64,000 nucleotides of DNA from Apteryx mantelli (Eukaryota > Chordata > Aves > Apterygiformes > Apterygidae): positions 47,490,501 to 47,554,500 of the forward strand of contig NC_089980.1 in NCBI RefSeq assembly GCF_036417845.1, read 5' to 3'. Shown here in pieces: positions 27,901-40,549 of the stretch (position 1 is the first letter of the stretch; the number at the start of each line of letters is the position of its first letter). The position numbers and the translations under genes are program-made. The notes beneath the pieces are model-generated. The model was not told the DNA's origin. It searched no databases and was given only the letters and a program-made list of their open reading frames with translations.

Positions 27901-30900
27901 CCAAGCACCACAAAAATGCCCTCAGAGGTCACCATGAGACACTCCCCACAAAGACAGCTCTGGCTTTTTATGTCTTACTTGTTTTCTACTAAAGCTTATT
28001 GCATGGCTGCCTGGACCTTACCCACTTTAGCTCCATTGGCTTTCTGAAGAGAGCTGTAGTCCTACTCCCTATTCTTCCTCCTGGGAAGGGAAGGGGAGAG
28101 CCTAGGGCAATATGCAGGGCTGTATGTAACATGGTACATATGAAGACTGAAAGCACAGTTAGGGCTTCAATTTAATTTCTGAGAAGCCTCCACTGAAATC
28201 ACCACTTATCCACCCATGTGGCTGGCCTCTCGGGAAGGTCACTACAGGGAGCAGAAGCAAGTCCTGAAGATTGATTTGAAGAAATCCTTCACCTTCTTTA
28301 TTTTCCTTTGAAAATGGTTGAAAAGGTAGAATCTAGTTATTAATTATGAAGTCTATTTAAGATAAGATATGGCAGAGAATTTTATTATTTTTTTAAATAT
28401 CCATTACTAGAGCTTTTGCCTTTGTCAGTGAGAGATAAATCAGCTTGCCATGAAATAGGATGAGCTTCTAGAAAAGTACCAGGTCCCTGAGTTACAAAGG
28501 CACAGTGGAGAAATAAGGTGTTTCACTCCTTGCTGCTTGTTTGTAATAGTAATAAATGGTACATGGAGTTGTCTTACATTTTGGGCTCCTAACATCCTTT
28601 TAGTTTTGATAGTCAGTCAGCATTATGGGTTCATCTCAAGGGCAGATCTTATTGTTAATGCACATTTGCAGCATGAACAGTGTAAGTTGTATAACATTAT
28701 CTGAAATGCGTTCACTGACGCAGGTTATTCATAATATCCTTAATATGTCAGGGTGCAGTTTCCTCACTTTTGTGGTAAATACACTGTAATCTAACAGTAA
28801 AATACTCTGGCAACCCTTCACATCTACCTCTACATTACGCTTTCATCAAAACCAAGTCTGAAGGGCACCTAAAAAGGTTTTAAAATTCTTCAAAATAGTA
28901 ATACCCAACTTATTTGTTTGGTGCATAAAACTTATTGATTTCAAAAATACAACATATCTGACCAAATTAGGATCCCATATTGAAATGCTTTTCTAAATTA
29001 CTTTGTGCTGGAAAATGAAGCACCTGATCCAAAGTGTAAAGAAATCAACAAGAATCTTTCCCTTGATTTTGATGTGCTTTTTGATAGGTCTTCAGCTTGA
29101 CAGCAGACCTATCCTTTTTTCCCTTGGTGTTTTTTTCAATCCATTTTCATTTTCGACATTAACAGCAAATGTCCAGACTTGAGAAATCAAAAGTGTTCTA
29201 TGCATTTCAAGTACAACATATGAAATAAGTGGACAGATAACATATTTATTTTTAAAGAAAGTATAATGTTAAAATCAAATCCTTTCAAATTAAATCTGTT
29301 GCTGCTACTGAACTAGTGGGAGTATATAAACAAAACAAACAGAGCTAATAACTTTTTGATGAACATTTGATGCAAACATGGATCAAAGATAAATGTTATA
29401 CTTTGAAATATATAGTACACTTTGAAAAATATAATACACCTTGAAATGAAAACTTAATTATGCTTTTAGTTTCTACTTTTACTGCATAAAACACTAACTT
29501 ACACAAAGAAGTCCCCAGAGCTTATCTGTTATAAGAGTGGTGTGATCAGGAGTTTGTCCAGCGTCTCAGGCACAACAGAAGGACTGACAGTAGGTGTGAA
29601 TGGGGGATCAATCAACTGCAAATTCTTTAGAACTCAAAAGTGCAAAGACTTGGTTCCCAGAGGGTCTCTTAAAGACTGTCTAGCATTATTTCTTAAATGT
29701 TCAGACTACAGAGACTATTTTCAGCAAACATCATTATCACAGATTTTAAAGAAATTCATTAAATCAGTCTTGAGGTATCTAAGGTGGTGGTTAGTGCAGA
29801 ATGGATCCCTGGAAATAGAATGAGAAATAGAAGGAAAGGATAGCCTTACTTATAGGACCATCTCTAGACGGAAGTCAAGAATGAGGAGGAGCAGAGAACG
29901 CACACTTGGCTTCTTTGCAGAAACACAAGGAATGTTTATGATTGCTCAAACTGGTTTTGAAAATTAGACACTTAATTTTCCATATACTTTTCCACATACA
30001 TTGTTTATAGCAGACCCTCAGCTTTCATTGTCAGAATGTCTAATTCACAGGAGACCTCTGGAAATCACTTAATAAATGTTGGTTTAAAAAAATATATATA
30101 TATTATATGTGTGTGTATATATATATACACACAAGCAGTTAGCTGGGGAAAAGTTCTTCTGTTTTCTTCTTTCTTCTCATTTTTCTTATGTCCCTATTTC
30201 TTAAGTAAGAGTGCAGAAGGTATGAAGCCTAATGTGAGTAGACAGAGCTAACAGACCCAATGACTTTTTCAGAGAGATCTAAACCTCTCAATTCCTTCTC
30301 AGAAGAGTGAGCTACATTGACAGTTTCATTTTATCTTAATTGTTATTTTGTTCTTGTGAAAACAATAGTGATCATCCTGCCAACCTCCACAAGAAAGAAT
30401 CTTATGTACTGAAAAATAATCAAATAAAATCTGCTGTGGTAGGATATAGAACCAACAATGTAAGAAAAATAGAAAGAAAATACCTGGCTATGTGGTGTAT
30501 CATGTAGGACACAGCCACTATGCTTCTATTCCCTCTGATGGCTCCTGTATGCTTGTAAACAGCTGAAGCATATCAATCAGATTACCCATATAATCTGTGC
30601 CATTTAATGCAAAAATAACATCAGTTGGATTTGCAAAGTTCCATGTATGCATGACTTCCTAAGATCTTTGGCTTTCATATCAAGTCATTTGCAAAAAGAT
30701 ATGATAAAAGTTGCCAAGTGTTCTTTGTAAGAAATACATGTTCTTGATAAGAAAACAGGAGCAGTGCTTTATATAAGTACATCTGGAATCTTCACCAAAT
30801 CTACTTTATTTTTCCTCTTTTTTAAAAAAGAAAATTGGCTTAGAAAGCACTAACCTGAGCAGAACCAAACAAAAAGCTAAAATTTCCAAAATTTCTCTAT

Positions 30901-33900
30901 CTAACTTATCTACCACTTCTCTTTTAACCTCATGGTTTTATCAAAATTCTTTTTTTGGGCCTTGAACCCATTCCCACTGAAGTAAAACAGGAAAACTACT
31001 TCCTTAGTGATGACTTAATTAGGTTTTGTAAGAGTTATACTCCTCCAACCAGACTACACCTGCATAACATACATTACTAGTTATAACTGCAAAGAAAAAC
31101 CAGCATCAAAACTGAATTTCTAGTACAAGATGCTGACTCAGATTTGTTTGTGATCACACCTTTAAGAATAAAAGCTCTTACAATTATCTATTTGCCAAAT
31201 TAGAATAACGTATTTGAAGAAATCATAATTCATCATGGAGCAGGAAGAACTGTTGTTTATACAGAAACAGAAATCTCTCTAAAATAACATGAATCGGAAG
31301 GAAAAAAACAACAACAAATGCTCAGGTCTGACAAACAAGTTACTTTTTAACCCTGAATATAAGTGTAAATGTAAAACAGTATGAAGAAAACTTATAGAGC
31401 ACTGAGTATTGTAATCAGTCCACAAATGTAGATGAACACAGTCCCTAAGGCTATTAATTTATATGGTATTATAACAAACATCATGTTAAAACAAAACAAA
31501 AATTCCACAGAGCTAAGGGAAAACAGGAAAGAGCCAATTATTTCTCATGTATTATGTATACCTGAATAGCAAACTATCTCTTCCTTGTTTCTGATTTTTT
31601 GGGGCTTAGACTTTTTGGGGGGAATTGATCTTAACCTTGATGGAATTAAGATAGAATGCCTGGAAAAAAAATTAATCATGTATGTCTCCTTCCTGGATTT
31701 CATAACAAGATACATTTAACGGGCATCATGAGATTTGTAAATGCATTGTATCAGTGTAGGAAGGGGATTTTCTGGTTTGAAAGCACAGGTTTTACCGACA
31801 TAAAACCACAGAAGGAATGTATGAATACTTGTGAATAGCCTTGAGAAACAAAGGCTGATAGTTGTAAGAGTTAAGGAACAGAAAGAGATATATCAGCAAG
31901 TGTTCACAACTCAGCTTTATACTTCTTTAATGTAACTCCCCTCATTTTTCTAATTTCAGTCCAGATGAGACACGCCTTGTGTACTTAACTGGGGTCAGAT
32001 CGTGGTATTACACATGGACCATTTCCAACAGGAATCTTTACACTGGCATCCTCTTCATAAAGCAGGCCCTGATTAAACACAGCTCCTCCCTTCATCCAAA
32101 CACTCTAAACCAACCAATTCTCTCCCTTCTCAGCCTGCTCCACCATTGAAAAGGGCTTAAAAATAAATATTCATCTAGTTTCCATGATAAAGAATCAAAT
32201 CAAATGATTAGCTATTCTAAAAAATGCATCCAGCTCTGATGAGTGGTAACTGTACCATGAAAAGCAACTATTAAATATTTAAATTAGTTCCATCTAAAAG
32301 CTCAAGGCACAAAGTTCTGTACTGTACTTGCTGGGCTTTTACAGAAGTGGAAAAGGCTGCAGGTCAACTTTTAATGTGAGCATAAAAGGAAAATTGTTTT
32401 TGGCCTTTGTACTGCTTTTATTACAGCCACATGGCAAACCAAGTTATGCCGATGCATTTACTAACTAAAGTTTAACTTCTCATAAAAATAATACTCTTCC
32501 CCATAGACAGCCAAACAAGAACAGTTAGCAGGAAAACAGACGTGACTTGCTCGCATTTGAGTACTCAGTTGTTCCTCCCTCAGTATGCAGAGACTGGTGT
32601 TTTTAACAGTAGCTGTAATTATTTGAGCAAATGTCTTTGCAAGCATGTCTTTAATTTTGACAAATTACACAATCGCAGCATGAAGCTGAAAGTCTTACGA
32701 CTACATGGAAACTGAGAAATGAAGACAGGCACCAACGAAGAGACTAAATGATGAATGAAAAAAGGAGCAAAATTTTAAGCCCTCACTGTGCCATCTTAGG
32801 GCTCCAATTCTTGGACAGTCAGGTATTCTGCTTTACCAACATTCCAGCTAAATTGCATATCAAGGAGGCTTTCTCTTATAAGGCCCTGATTTAGAAATCA
32901 GCTTAATCTAAACTACCTAGAAGTGATTTCAATATACAAATGCATCTTTTTCTTTCTAATTTTAATAATGCGAGCATTTATTAATTAATAGTGTCCCATA
33001 TTGCAGAAATGAGAGATAAGCAGACAAAGAAGCTCTATTAAGCCATAAAAGATCCTTCATACTATTTGAAAGAACAACTGTCTGTCAGTGGAAATTACGC
33101 ATTTGTTCAAAAGGGTCAAAGTGGACTTGATTGTCAATTGAATCGTATTACTTTGGTGGTGTCCTGAGTCTCTTCGTGTCTTGTGACTCCCCCGGCATTT
33201 GCAAGCATGTGACTTTAGGAGTGAGAGGGGCATGGACCACATTTCTTCCAGTATCCACCTAGAAAGCTTGGGCTGAGCCTGCTGTGAGCTCATGGTGGAA
33301 AGGCAGGACCACTGTTCTTTGGACTATGTTTGTTTTAGCAACTGCACAAGCTGTAGAATAGCTAATTCACAGCCATCGTTCCCATAACAGGTGAAAGATA
33401 AACACCTGGCAAAGTTGCACAGGAGCAAATCTGCTTCGGTATTCTTATTCTTCCTCTGCTGTGGTTGTCATGTTTCCCACCTATGGACTTGTTGTCCACG
33501 TTGACTTGCACATCCCTGATTCCCTTCCCATTTGCTGGAGAACTAGTCTATTCCCAGAGCACATGGGACCTTCCTCCACCATGAGAGACTGGGAAGGGCA
33601 AGATCAGAACAAGCAAGCAAGTTCATCAGTCCCAAGAGGGCACTGCAAGGTGCATCCCCCACGGGTGTCCTAAAAACAGGACAAAAGCTGACTGCAAGTT
33701 CTGCAGAGATCCCTGCATGATGGTGAATGTCACCTTATAGGACTGAGAAACTAAATTTTTCTGCCCCCTTGTACAGCGCAATAAATGCAATCATCCATAC
33801 CCATTTTCAATACCAAGTCCTGATAAATCTGTTCATTAGACAGAAATGTTTATATCAAAAAAGTGAAAGGCCTAAGGAGGGAGGGTGAAGTAATTCATTC

Positions 33901-36900
33901 AATATTTGTTCTGTGAACAAAGCTTTTTGATAACAGCCCCATCAATAGAATCACAGAAAATGTCTCTTTTTTGAACTTCCTGTTTTTCAGACTGAGACAG
34001 TAAATATGCCCAGCACCATTCTAATCAAAGAAAAACACTTTTTTTCCCTGTCCCTTCAGCAATTAATCATATTCTAGCTGAAGGGAAATTATAAAAAAAA
34101 AACAACCCCCCAAAATCCCCACCACCCTGGAGCAGTCATGTTAAAGGAAGCAAACCCATCTTTCTGAATTATAAGCTTCTTTGTTCAGGCTTGTTTTGCT
34201 TCAGCAAAATCTGGAGAAACATGTATTTTCCTTTTGATATGAAATATTTCCTTTACACTTCCTGATTTCGTTCATAATGTGGTCCTTATCACTATCTGAG
34301 AAAAACATAAGGATTAGAAAATAACAAAGCCTGTTTCTTTGTAAAAAAAAAAAATCTACAGACAATAAAGATGGGAGTAAGCTTTATGAGTGATTCTAAA
34401 TTCCTCTGCTATCTGAAGTGGCAGATCAAGGTTTTTCCTCAGATGAAACTTTTTCATATTGAAAGTGAAATATTGCCTTTCTAGCCACTCAGATCCCAGC
34501 TGTAGCCTTCAGGAAAATTCAGTATTCAATTACTACGACTCTCAATATTTTATTTTCTCTTTATATTTAATAAGATCTCTGCAAAGAGTTTTGGAGTGTC
34601 CCACTTGAAACTGTAATTTTCTCTCCTCAAAATATTTTCATAAACAGCTGTAAAAATTAGGGTTCTTCTGCACTTCTCAATGAGAAGTGAACTCTGCAGA
34701 GTGTTATTATCCTACTGGATTGCTCCAATGTTATTTTTGGTTTTTTGTTTGTTTGAACCATGGTAACACAGAAATCAGAACGGTGAATCTGGAGTTTTAA
34801 AGAAGGAGACAATCATCTTTAATACAGTCTGTTATAAAGAACTAAGCTAGGATATCCAACTTAATGAAACCCCCTCAGTCACAAGGACAGAATAAAAAGA
34901 CTGTCTACTTGTTACAGTTCAAGCTAAGTTACTCAAGAATTAAGACTGGTAAAAAGTCTATGCTAAGCAAAAATCAGCCTAGAGGATTAAGCTTAATGTT
35001 TATTTATGTTCCTGGAGTAAAATAAACACTGATTAATAAGAGATGTGATTTACATACTGGAATATAAAAACATTGGATGTTAAAGAGTAAAGCCATGTAG
35101 CTTGCGCTGCTTGGGGCATTCATGGGTTACCCAAAGTAAGTATAATTCATGCATGACAGACATGATTTATCACTCCACTACTTTTGCATTTATGCCCATG
35201 TATTATAGCAAAGTTGCACACAGTAGAAAGCTAGAGTAGAACAGTGGTGATTCAGTATTTATGGGAATTAGACAGGGAAATGTAACAGAAAAAGCTTAAA
35301 CAGCAGCAATGTGAGAGATGAATAGCCCAGAGAAATGCTTTGGATAAAATATATGATGAAGTAAAGCAGCTGAGATAGATTATGTGTCTGCATACACCTA
35401 GGTAGTATGCCCCAAGAAATATTCACCCCCATTTGAATCTGCCAGCCATGTCAAACAGAGAGCTTCAAAGTAAAAGAAAGACCATTGTGTTTAAAAAACC
35501 TTTGAGACCAACCCTAAACTTTTATGTATCTATACCTTGAAGAAGTGGATTGTAGCTCTGCACTCCAAAGTCAGCACAATGTTGGTGTTACAGCGCTGAA
35601 GGGAGTAACCAGTGCCATAAAGCTGCTGTAATGGAAAGCAGTACCAATTCAGCGAACTTCAGCCATAAACTTGCTAACTGCTTTTTAATTGCTCCTAATG
35701 ACTGCTGCTATGGTTTGGCATTTAGTTTACGTTTTATGAAAATGTTAAAAAGGATGATTCATATCAAATTCAGGTCATGGTGAAGGAATACAATGTCCTT
35801 CTTTTAATGCTAAAGCTAGTTAAATGTTTTTGCCAACGGCAGAGCTCATAATATTCACATCTACGAAAGCTGCCACCCGCACATGCAATATACATTGCCT
35901 CTGAAAACATGATTTGACTTCCAAATATATCATTGGCCAAGCATTATAGAAATGTTTGTTTTGCTTTCTATGCTTGTAAGAAGTAGTCTCAAAGACTTTC
36001 ATTCCTCCTTCCCTTGCCCACAATTTTAAAACTTCTTATTCATAAGTCACATAGTTTTGAAGTTGTCATTTTTACTGGTTAAATGTTTACAAGCACACTT
36101 TGTTTGACTGGGAATGGTCATAAGGTCATAACTTATCTGGTTATGGACGCAGTGCATTTACGAGTCCCTCTCCCTTTTTCAGTTGCTCATACATCTTCCC
36201 TGAGACACTCATTAAACAGTTCTAAACCAAAGATAATTTCTTTATTGGTATTAGATAGTTTCTAGATAATTTGGTTTAATAGTTGCCAAACTGGGGGAGG
36301 CTAAATTATTAAAGGTTAAAGCTCCTATGGTGTGGTGTGGTAACTAGCTGGAAAGTTGAGGGGATTTTGAAATTTTATTGAAAAAAGCTTGTGTGCAGTA
36401 GCCCTTTCTCTGAAATGGATGCAGAAATCACTTTTTTCATGAAAAGAAAAATTACTGCCACGTATTTTGAAAGAGGTCCACTTGGAGCCTCATCTTGACT
36501 CTCTCTACACTAAAAAACATCTCCATTTTCTGTTCTTCTGTTTCTCATTCTCTTCCTTTTCTTGAAGAATATCAAACAAAGTGCTAGCACCATTCTCACT
36601 CTTTTCATCCAGAATAAGGAAAGTTATGGTGCTTGTATTTTTCGCAGTTCTCTTCTCCAGACAATTTGCCTGATGCTCAGAGGTTCCCTGGTGCTGTGGC
36701 ATACTGCATCTAATCTCCCATGTAACTGTATCCAGTCTGTCATCTTATAAAATAGCCTGGAGGCCAGAATTGTCTTCCGCATACAAAATCTTCTACTTCC
36801 AGAGTCAGGGATCAACTACTGGGCTAGCCCTTTCTCTGATTTGCCCCAGTTATTGACATTAGTATTTATCAGCAAAATGTTGGTTTCATATTCAAAACAC

Positions 36901-37119
36901 AGGGCTGGATATCTACACTCTCTTCTTGGCTTTAGAGAGGTTTTCTCTGCACATACTATGCTGTTTCCTCACTGAATAGTGTGGATAGGACAGATTAACA
37001 AAGCACTATAACAATTTATGGTGGCTACTCTGCCTTCTGCAGTATGTCAACCCATCAGTAGCTGACCTCTGCCAGAAGCTCCTCCACTTACTTGGACATC
37101 TTGGAATCACTTAAAACTG
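24960..37119. other. Intergenic DNA, no gene recognised
   Basis: AT-rich DNA with a dinucleotide microsatellite at 30,092-30,132 and two hairpin-like inverted repeats (29,083-29,113 and 34,051-34,086). No open frame shows a recognisable domain or consistent exon structure. Confidence 0.6.
30092..30132. repeat. Compound (AT)n/(GT)n microsatellite
   Basis: About 41 bp alternates AT and GT/AC dinucleotides in the order (AT)n, (GT)n, (AT)n, ACACAC. Confidence 0.9.
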
Positions 37120-37375
37120 TGAACTATCACATAAACAATGGGTAGGGAAAACCTATTACAACTGCATGCTTCTGGGTGTGTAAATAACAGACTCAACCAG
37201 TGTTCAGAAAAAGATTTTGTACTCTAAAAGCAATGAGTGATCATGCACAGACTGTGAAACAAAACCACTGGAAAGAATGCAGAAATACATTAATTATAGC
37301 TAAGATAATCTTATTCATATCAATCATATTAATTTACATAATCTAAAAGAGGAGGGTGAGAAGGAGTGTTCCTGG
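37120..37375 (+). repeat. First unit of an old tandem duplication (offset about 690 bp)
   Basis: It shares collinear blocks with 37,810-38,075. Examples are CAATGAGTGATCATGCACAG, then ACTGTGAAACAAAACCAC, GATAATCTTATTCATATCAA and the TCTAAAAGAGGAGGGTGAGAAG end. Substitutions and small indels are frequent. I see no coding potential in either unit. Confidence 0.65.
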
Positions 37376-37809
37376 GTCAGCCCCTCAGTAACTAACTTCA
37401 GTCAGGTTTGTGCAATTCTCTTTGCAGGGGAAGATTTCTACAGGTATGCAGGGCTTTAAACCCAAAAGCCTGTAGTAAGTTACAATTAAAGAAGAGAATA
37501 CATTGGTTTGAGTGAGCTGTGTGTGAGGAAATCTGAACTGTTGACCTGGAATTTAAGCTTATTGTCTACTTTACCTTTTTTATTTTCAGCATGCATCCTG
37601 GAGTATAAATATCCCTTCTGCTTTTGTGGACCTACATCTTTTAAACCAAAGCAATTATACCATCCTCTGAATAGATTTTCTTTGCAGTCATTTGGCAAAT
37701 TGAAAGTCTCCTGCAAGAAATAATATAGTAATGCCTTCCTCATCACAACAGGCTACAGGGAAAATACAGACAAGCTGTTCCCCTGCTGCCTTAGACATAT
37801 CAGACTCAC

Positions 37810-38075
37810 CAGAAACACTGAACAATCAACTAAATAATAAGTAGAAAGATCTGCTGTAATAGTCTCTATCTATGTGTTTGTGAATAATAGAATCAACAGT
37901 GCCTGGAAAATAGCCTTCTATGTTGTAGAAACAATGACTGATTATACACAGATTATGAAACAAAACCACAGGAAAAAGCACAGAGGAAATGACTTCCAGT
38001 TAGGATAATCATATTGATATAAATTATGTTTAATTTGCTTAGTCTAAAAATAGGCGAGTAAGAAACAAGACAGGG
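37810..38075 (+). repeat. Second unit of an old tandem duplication
   Basis: This is the counterpart of 37,120-37,375: CAATGACTGATTATACACAG, ATTATGAAACAAAACCACAGG, GATAATCATATTGATATAAA and TCTAAAAATAGGCGAGTAAGAA, in the same order and orientation. The spacer between the units (about 430 bp) is not repeated. Confidence 0.65.
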
Positions 38076-39469
38076 AGTTATTTCTCTCATTTAATTGTCT
38101 TAATGAAGTGCCTGAAGATATATGAGAAATATAGATTGGACCATGTAATTCATTTAAATTAAAGGCTCTACCTTTTCTGAAGAGATTATTTACTGTTCAT
38201 TATTTGTGTCTTCTTCAAAACAATCACTGTGATGAAAAGATTTCATCATCTGTAATGTAGTAAGCTTTTGCTGAATCTGAAACCTGTTGGTATGCATTGG
38301 TTCCAATGACCTGACAGGCTGTTGATCAGGCTCTTGCAATTTTGAATGCAAAATTTCAACTGAAGCACACAAAAAAATATATTGAAACTTCTGCTGTATT
38401 TTTTTTTATTTGTTTTTTCCTTGTAGGAGGTTGTGTGTCCAGAATGAAATACTTAGATCACTGACACAGGAGTGATTTGATCCCTTCTTACCACCTTGAA
38501 TAACACAAATAATAAGAAAATGTGAGGAATGACAACAGCTGATGAACAGAGTTTAGGCACATATCAAACACGCAGAAGAAAAATGAAGAAAATCTTCATT
38601 TTGGTAGGTCTATTTTGCTCTAATCTTTCTAAGTATCTGCCTTTCTTATCATTTGCAATAACAGGAAAAAAAGAATTGAGCACAGCTTGATTAAATATAT
38701 CCTGCTTCATCTGGTGTAGTTCCTGCGATGTTTTTATTTCCTACTCTGACAGTTTTCTTAATTTAGTCACAAAGTCTGTGATTTTCCTCTTATTTTGATG
38801 CTAACTTCAGGGAATTTACCATATAGAAACCATGCTTTTGTTCATTTGGTGTTTCTCCACATTTGTCCAGATTACAATTTTTATACATGTCTATATATAA
38901 AGCATCTAATTTAGATAAAAGAACACTTAATAGATGAGTACCACCCTAAAATACAGTAGATCACTGGATTCAGCATTATTATAACAAGAATTCCAGTGCA
39001 TTTAGTTTCTTGCTTACAAACCTGACCTGCAAAGGCCATAATCTGGCATGTTTAGACCAAAATCTTTTAGAAAATTAAATCCTTCCTCAGTTTTTTTTCA
39101 CAGGTTAGTAGGAATTGTCAGGAGGTACCTAACAGGTGGCTCAGTCACAGAGGGAGTCAGAAATTTATTCTTGAAAGGGTAGCTTGGGCAAGGTACTGAC
39201 CTGTGAGAAGAGAAGAGAGGCAGGAGGTGCAGAGGGAAATTACGTTCATGAGCAGAGGTGATTGGAATGTTTTTCTCCCAGGGAAAATGCTGAAAGAAAT
39301 TGTTATTGTTAAAGGAATATCTCCAGCATGAGTGACACTGCCATTAGGTGTTTGAGCTTTATCTGGATTTCACTTGGAGTACTCTTGGTATTAAAAACAA
39401 TAAGCAGACAAAGAGGAGTGAGAAGGAAACAAGAATGATTTGGAACCATTTTTTTTTATCCGTAGACTT

Positions 39470-39655
39470 CTGGATGCTTCACAAGGGAGGTTAATCTAAT
39501 ATCCCCATGGAAAAGATGATCAGGCTGAGACACAGAAAGGGGAAGAAACTTGCAAAGGTTATTCAAAGGACCAGTGTCCGAGCCTGGAATGTAGCCAGGG
39601 CTCCTGAGTCTTGACACAGTGCTTCAACAATCAGACCACATACCATCCCCTGAGG
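39470..39655 (+). mobile_element. MIR-like ancient SINE
   Basis: The order of blocks follows the MIR consensus: TATCCCCATGGAAAAGATGA, CAGGCTGAGACACAGAAAGG, AAGAAACTTGCAAAGGTTAT, GAGCCTGGAATGTAGCCAGG, CTCCTGAGTCTTGACACAGTGC, and a CACATACCAT end. The corresponding MIR parts are TATCCCCATTTTACAGATGA, ACTGAGGCACAGAGAGG, AAGTGACTTGCCCAAGGTCA, GGGATTCGAACCCAGG, CTCCTGACTCCAAAGCCCGTGC and CTACACCAT. MIR-type CORE SINEs predate the amniote radiation, so an old degraded copy is plausible in a bird or reptile genome. Confidence 0.55.
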
Positions 39656-40168
39656 TTACCTCTGTTAAACAGACTCTCAGACAAGAAAACAAAGAAGCTG
39701 AACACATCATAATTTTCACAGAAAGGTTTTATTCCAGTTTGGAACCTGAATAAGAAAATGATCGGATTTCATTGTTTTGCAGAGCACTTCCATTGTGATG
39801 TGTTATCAGAGCTGGGCAGTATGTTTGTAGACTATCACTTGTAGCAACCACACACCCTTACAGAAATTAAACTCATATCACGTATTGTTATTCTACTGAA
39901 TAGAATTTCACAGAATTTGACATCCAATTTCCGGAGTCAAACAGTTGCTTATTAGCTGTTTTAATTTCACTTCCTGGCACTTTCTTGCTCCCGCCCCCCC
40001 CAACCTTACTTGAACTGTTATATATTTGTGTAAAACACAATGTTTGTTAGATTTCCCTTTGAAAAGTGTCATAGATTAAATATTTGAGTTTTGATCTGAA
40101 GAAAATAAACTATATTCTACCTCACACTAAGAACAGGTGACTTTTAACTTGTGATGTTTTATCCAGTA

Positions 40169-40549
40169 ATGGAGACTTCTCCAGAAGGAAGATTAACTGA
40201 AGTAGAGAATGAGAAGAATTTCGCCAAAGAAGATTTAACAGATTTGTTGAGTGCAATAAAAAGCAAGACTGGGTTAACATGCTCTGACTTATAAGCAGCT
40301 GTTATTGGATTTAAAAAAGAAATGAAAGTCATGGATGAATGGGCAACAGAACTAGAGGTCTGGCTTGACCAATACCAAAGATATTATGAGCAGACTACTG
40401 AAAAGCTGAAATTAATTAAAAGGAAAGAAAAAGTACTTGAGTTAAGGTATCACAGTCTCAAAATCTGTGAGAGAAAAATTAAACACCACAGCAATAAGTG
40501 ACTGAGAAAGAAGATTGAGACAAGACATGAAGAACTCTTTAAAAATTAG
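40169..40549 (+). pseudogene. Broken 126-codon coiled-coil-like reading frame (possible retropseudogene)
   Basis: One frame runs from an ATG at 40,169 to a TAG at 40,547-40,549, interrupted only by TAA at 40,292-40,294 and TGA at 40,499-40,501. Its translation is unlike chance AT-rich frames. It is rich in K, E, L and charged heptad-like runs (for example KKEMKVMDEWATELEVW and QYQRYYEQTTEKLKLIKRKE), with tryptophans and tyrosines and few low-complexity tracts, as in a helical coiled-coil protein. I do not recognise the parent gene. No poly-A tail follows and no introns are visible, so it could be an old processed copy or one decayed exon preceded by the acceptor-like TTTTATCCAG at about 40,159-40,168. 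It has no identifiable neighbours within 10 kb. Confidence 0.4.
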
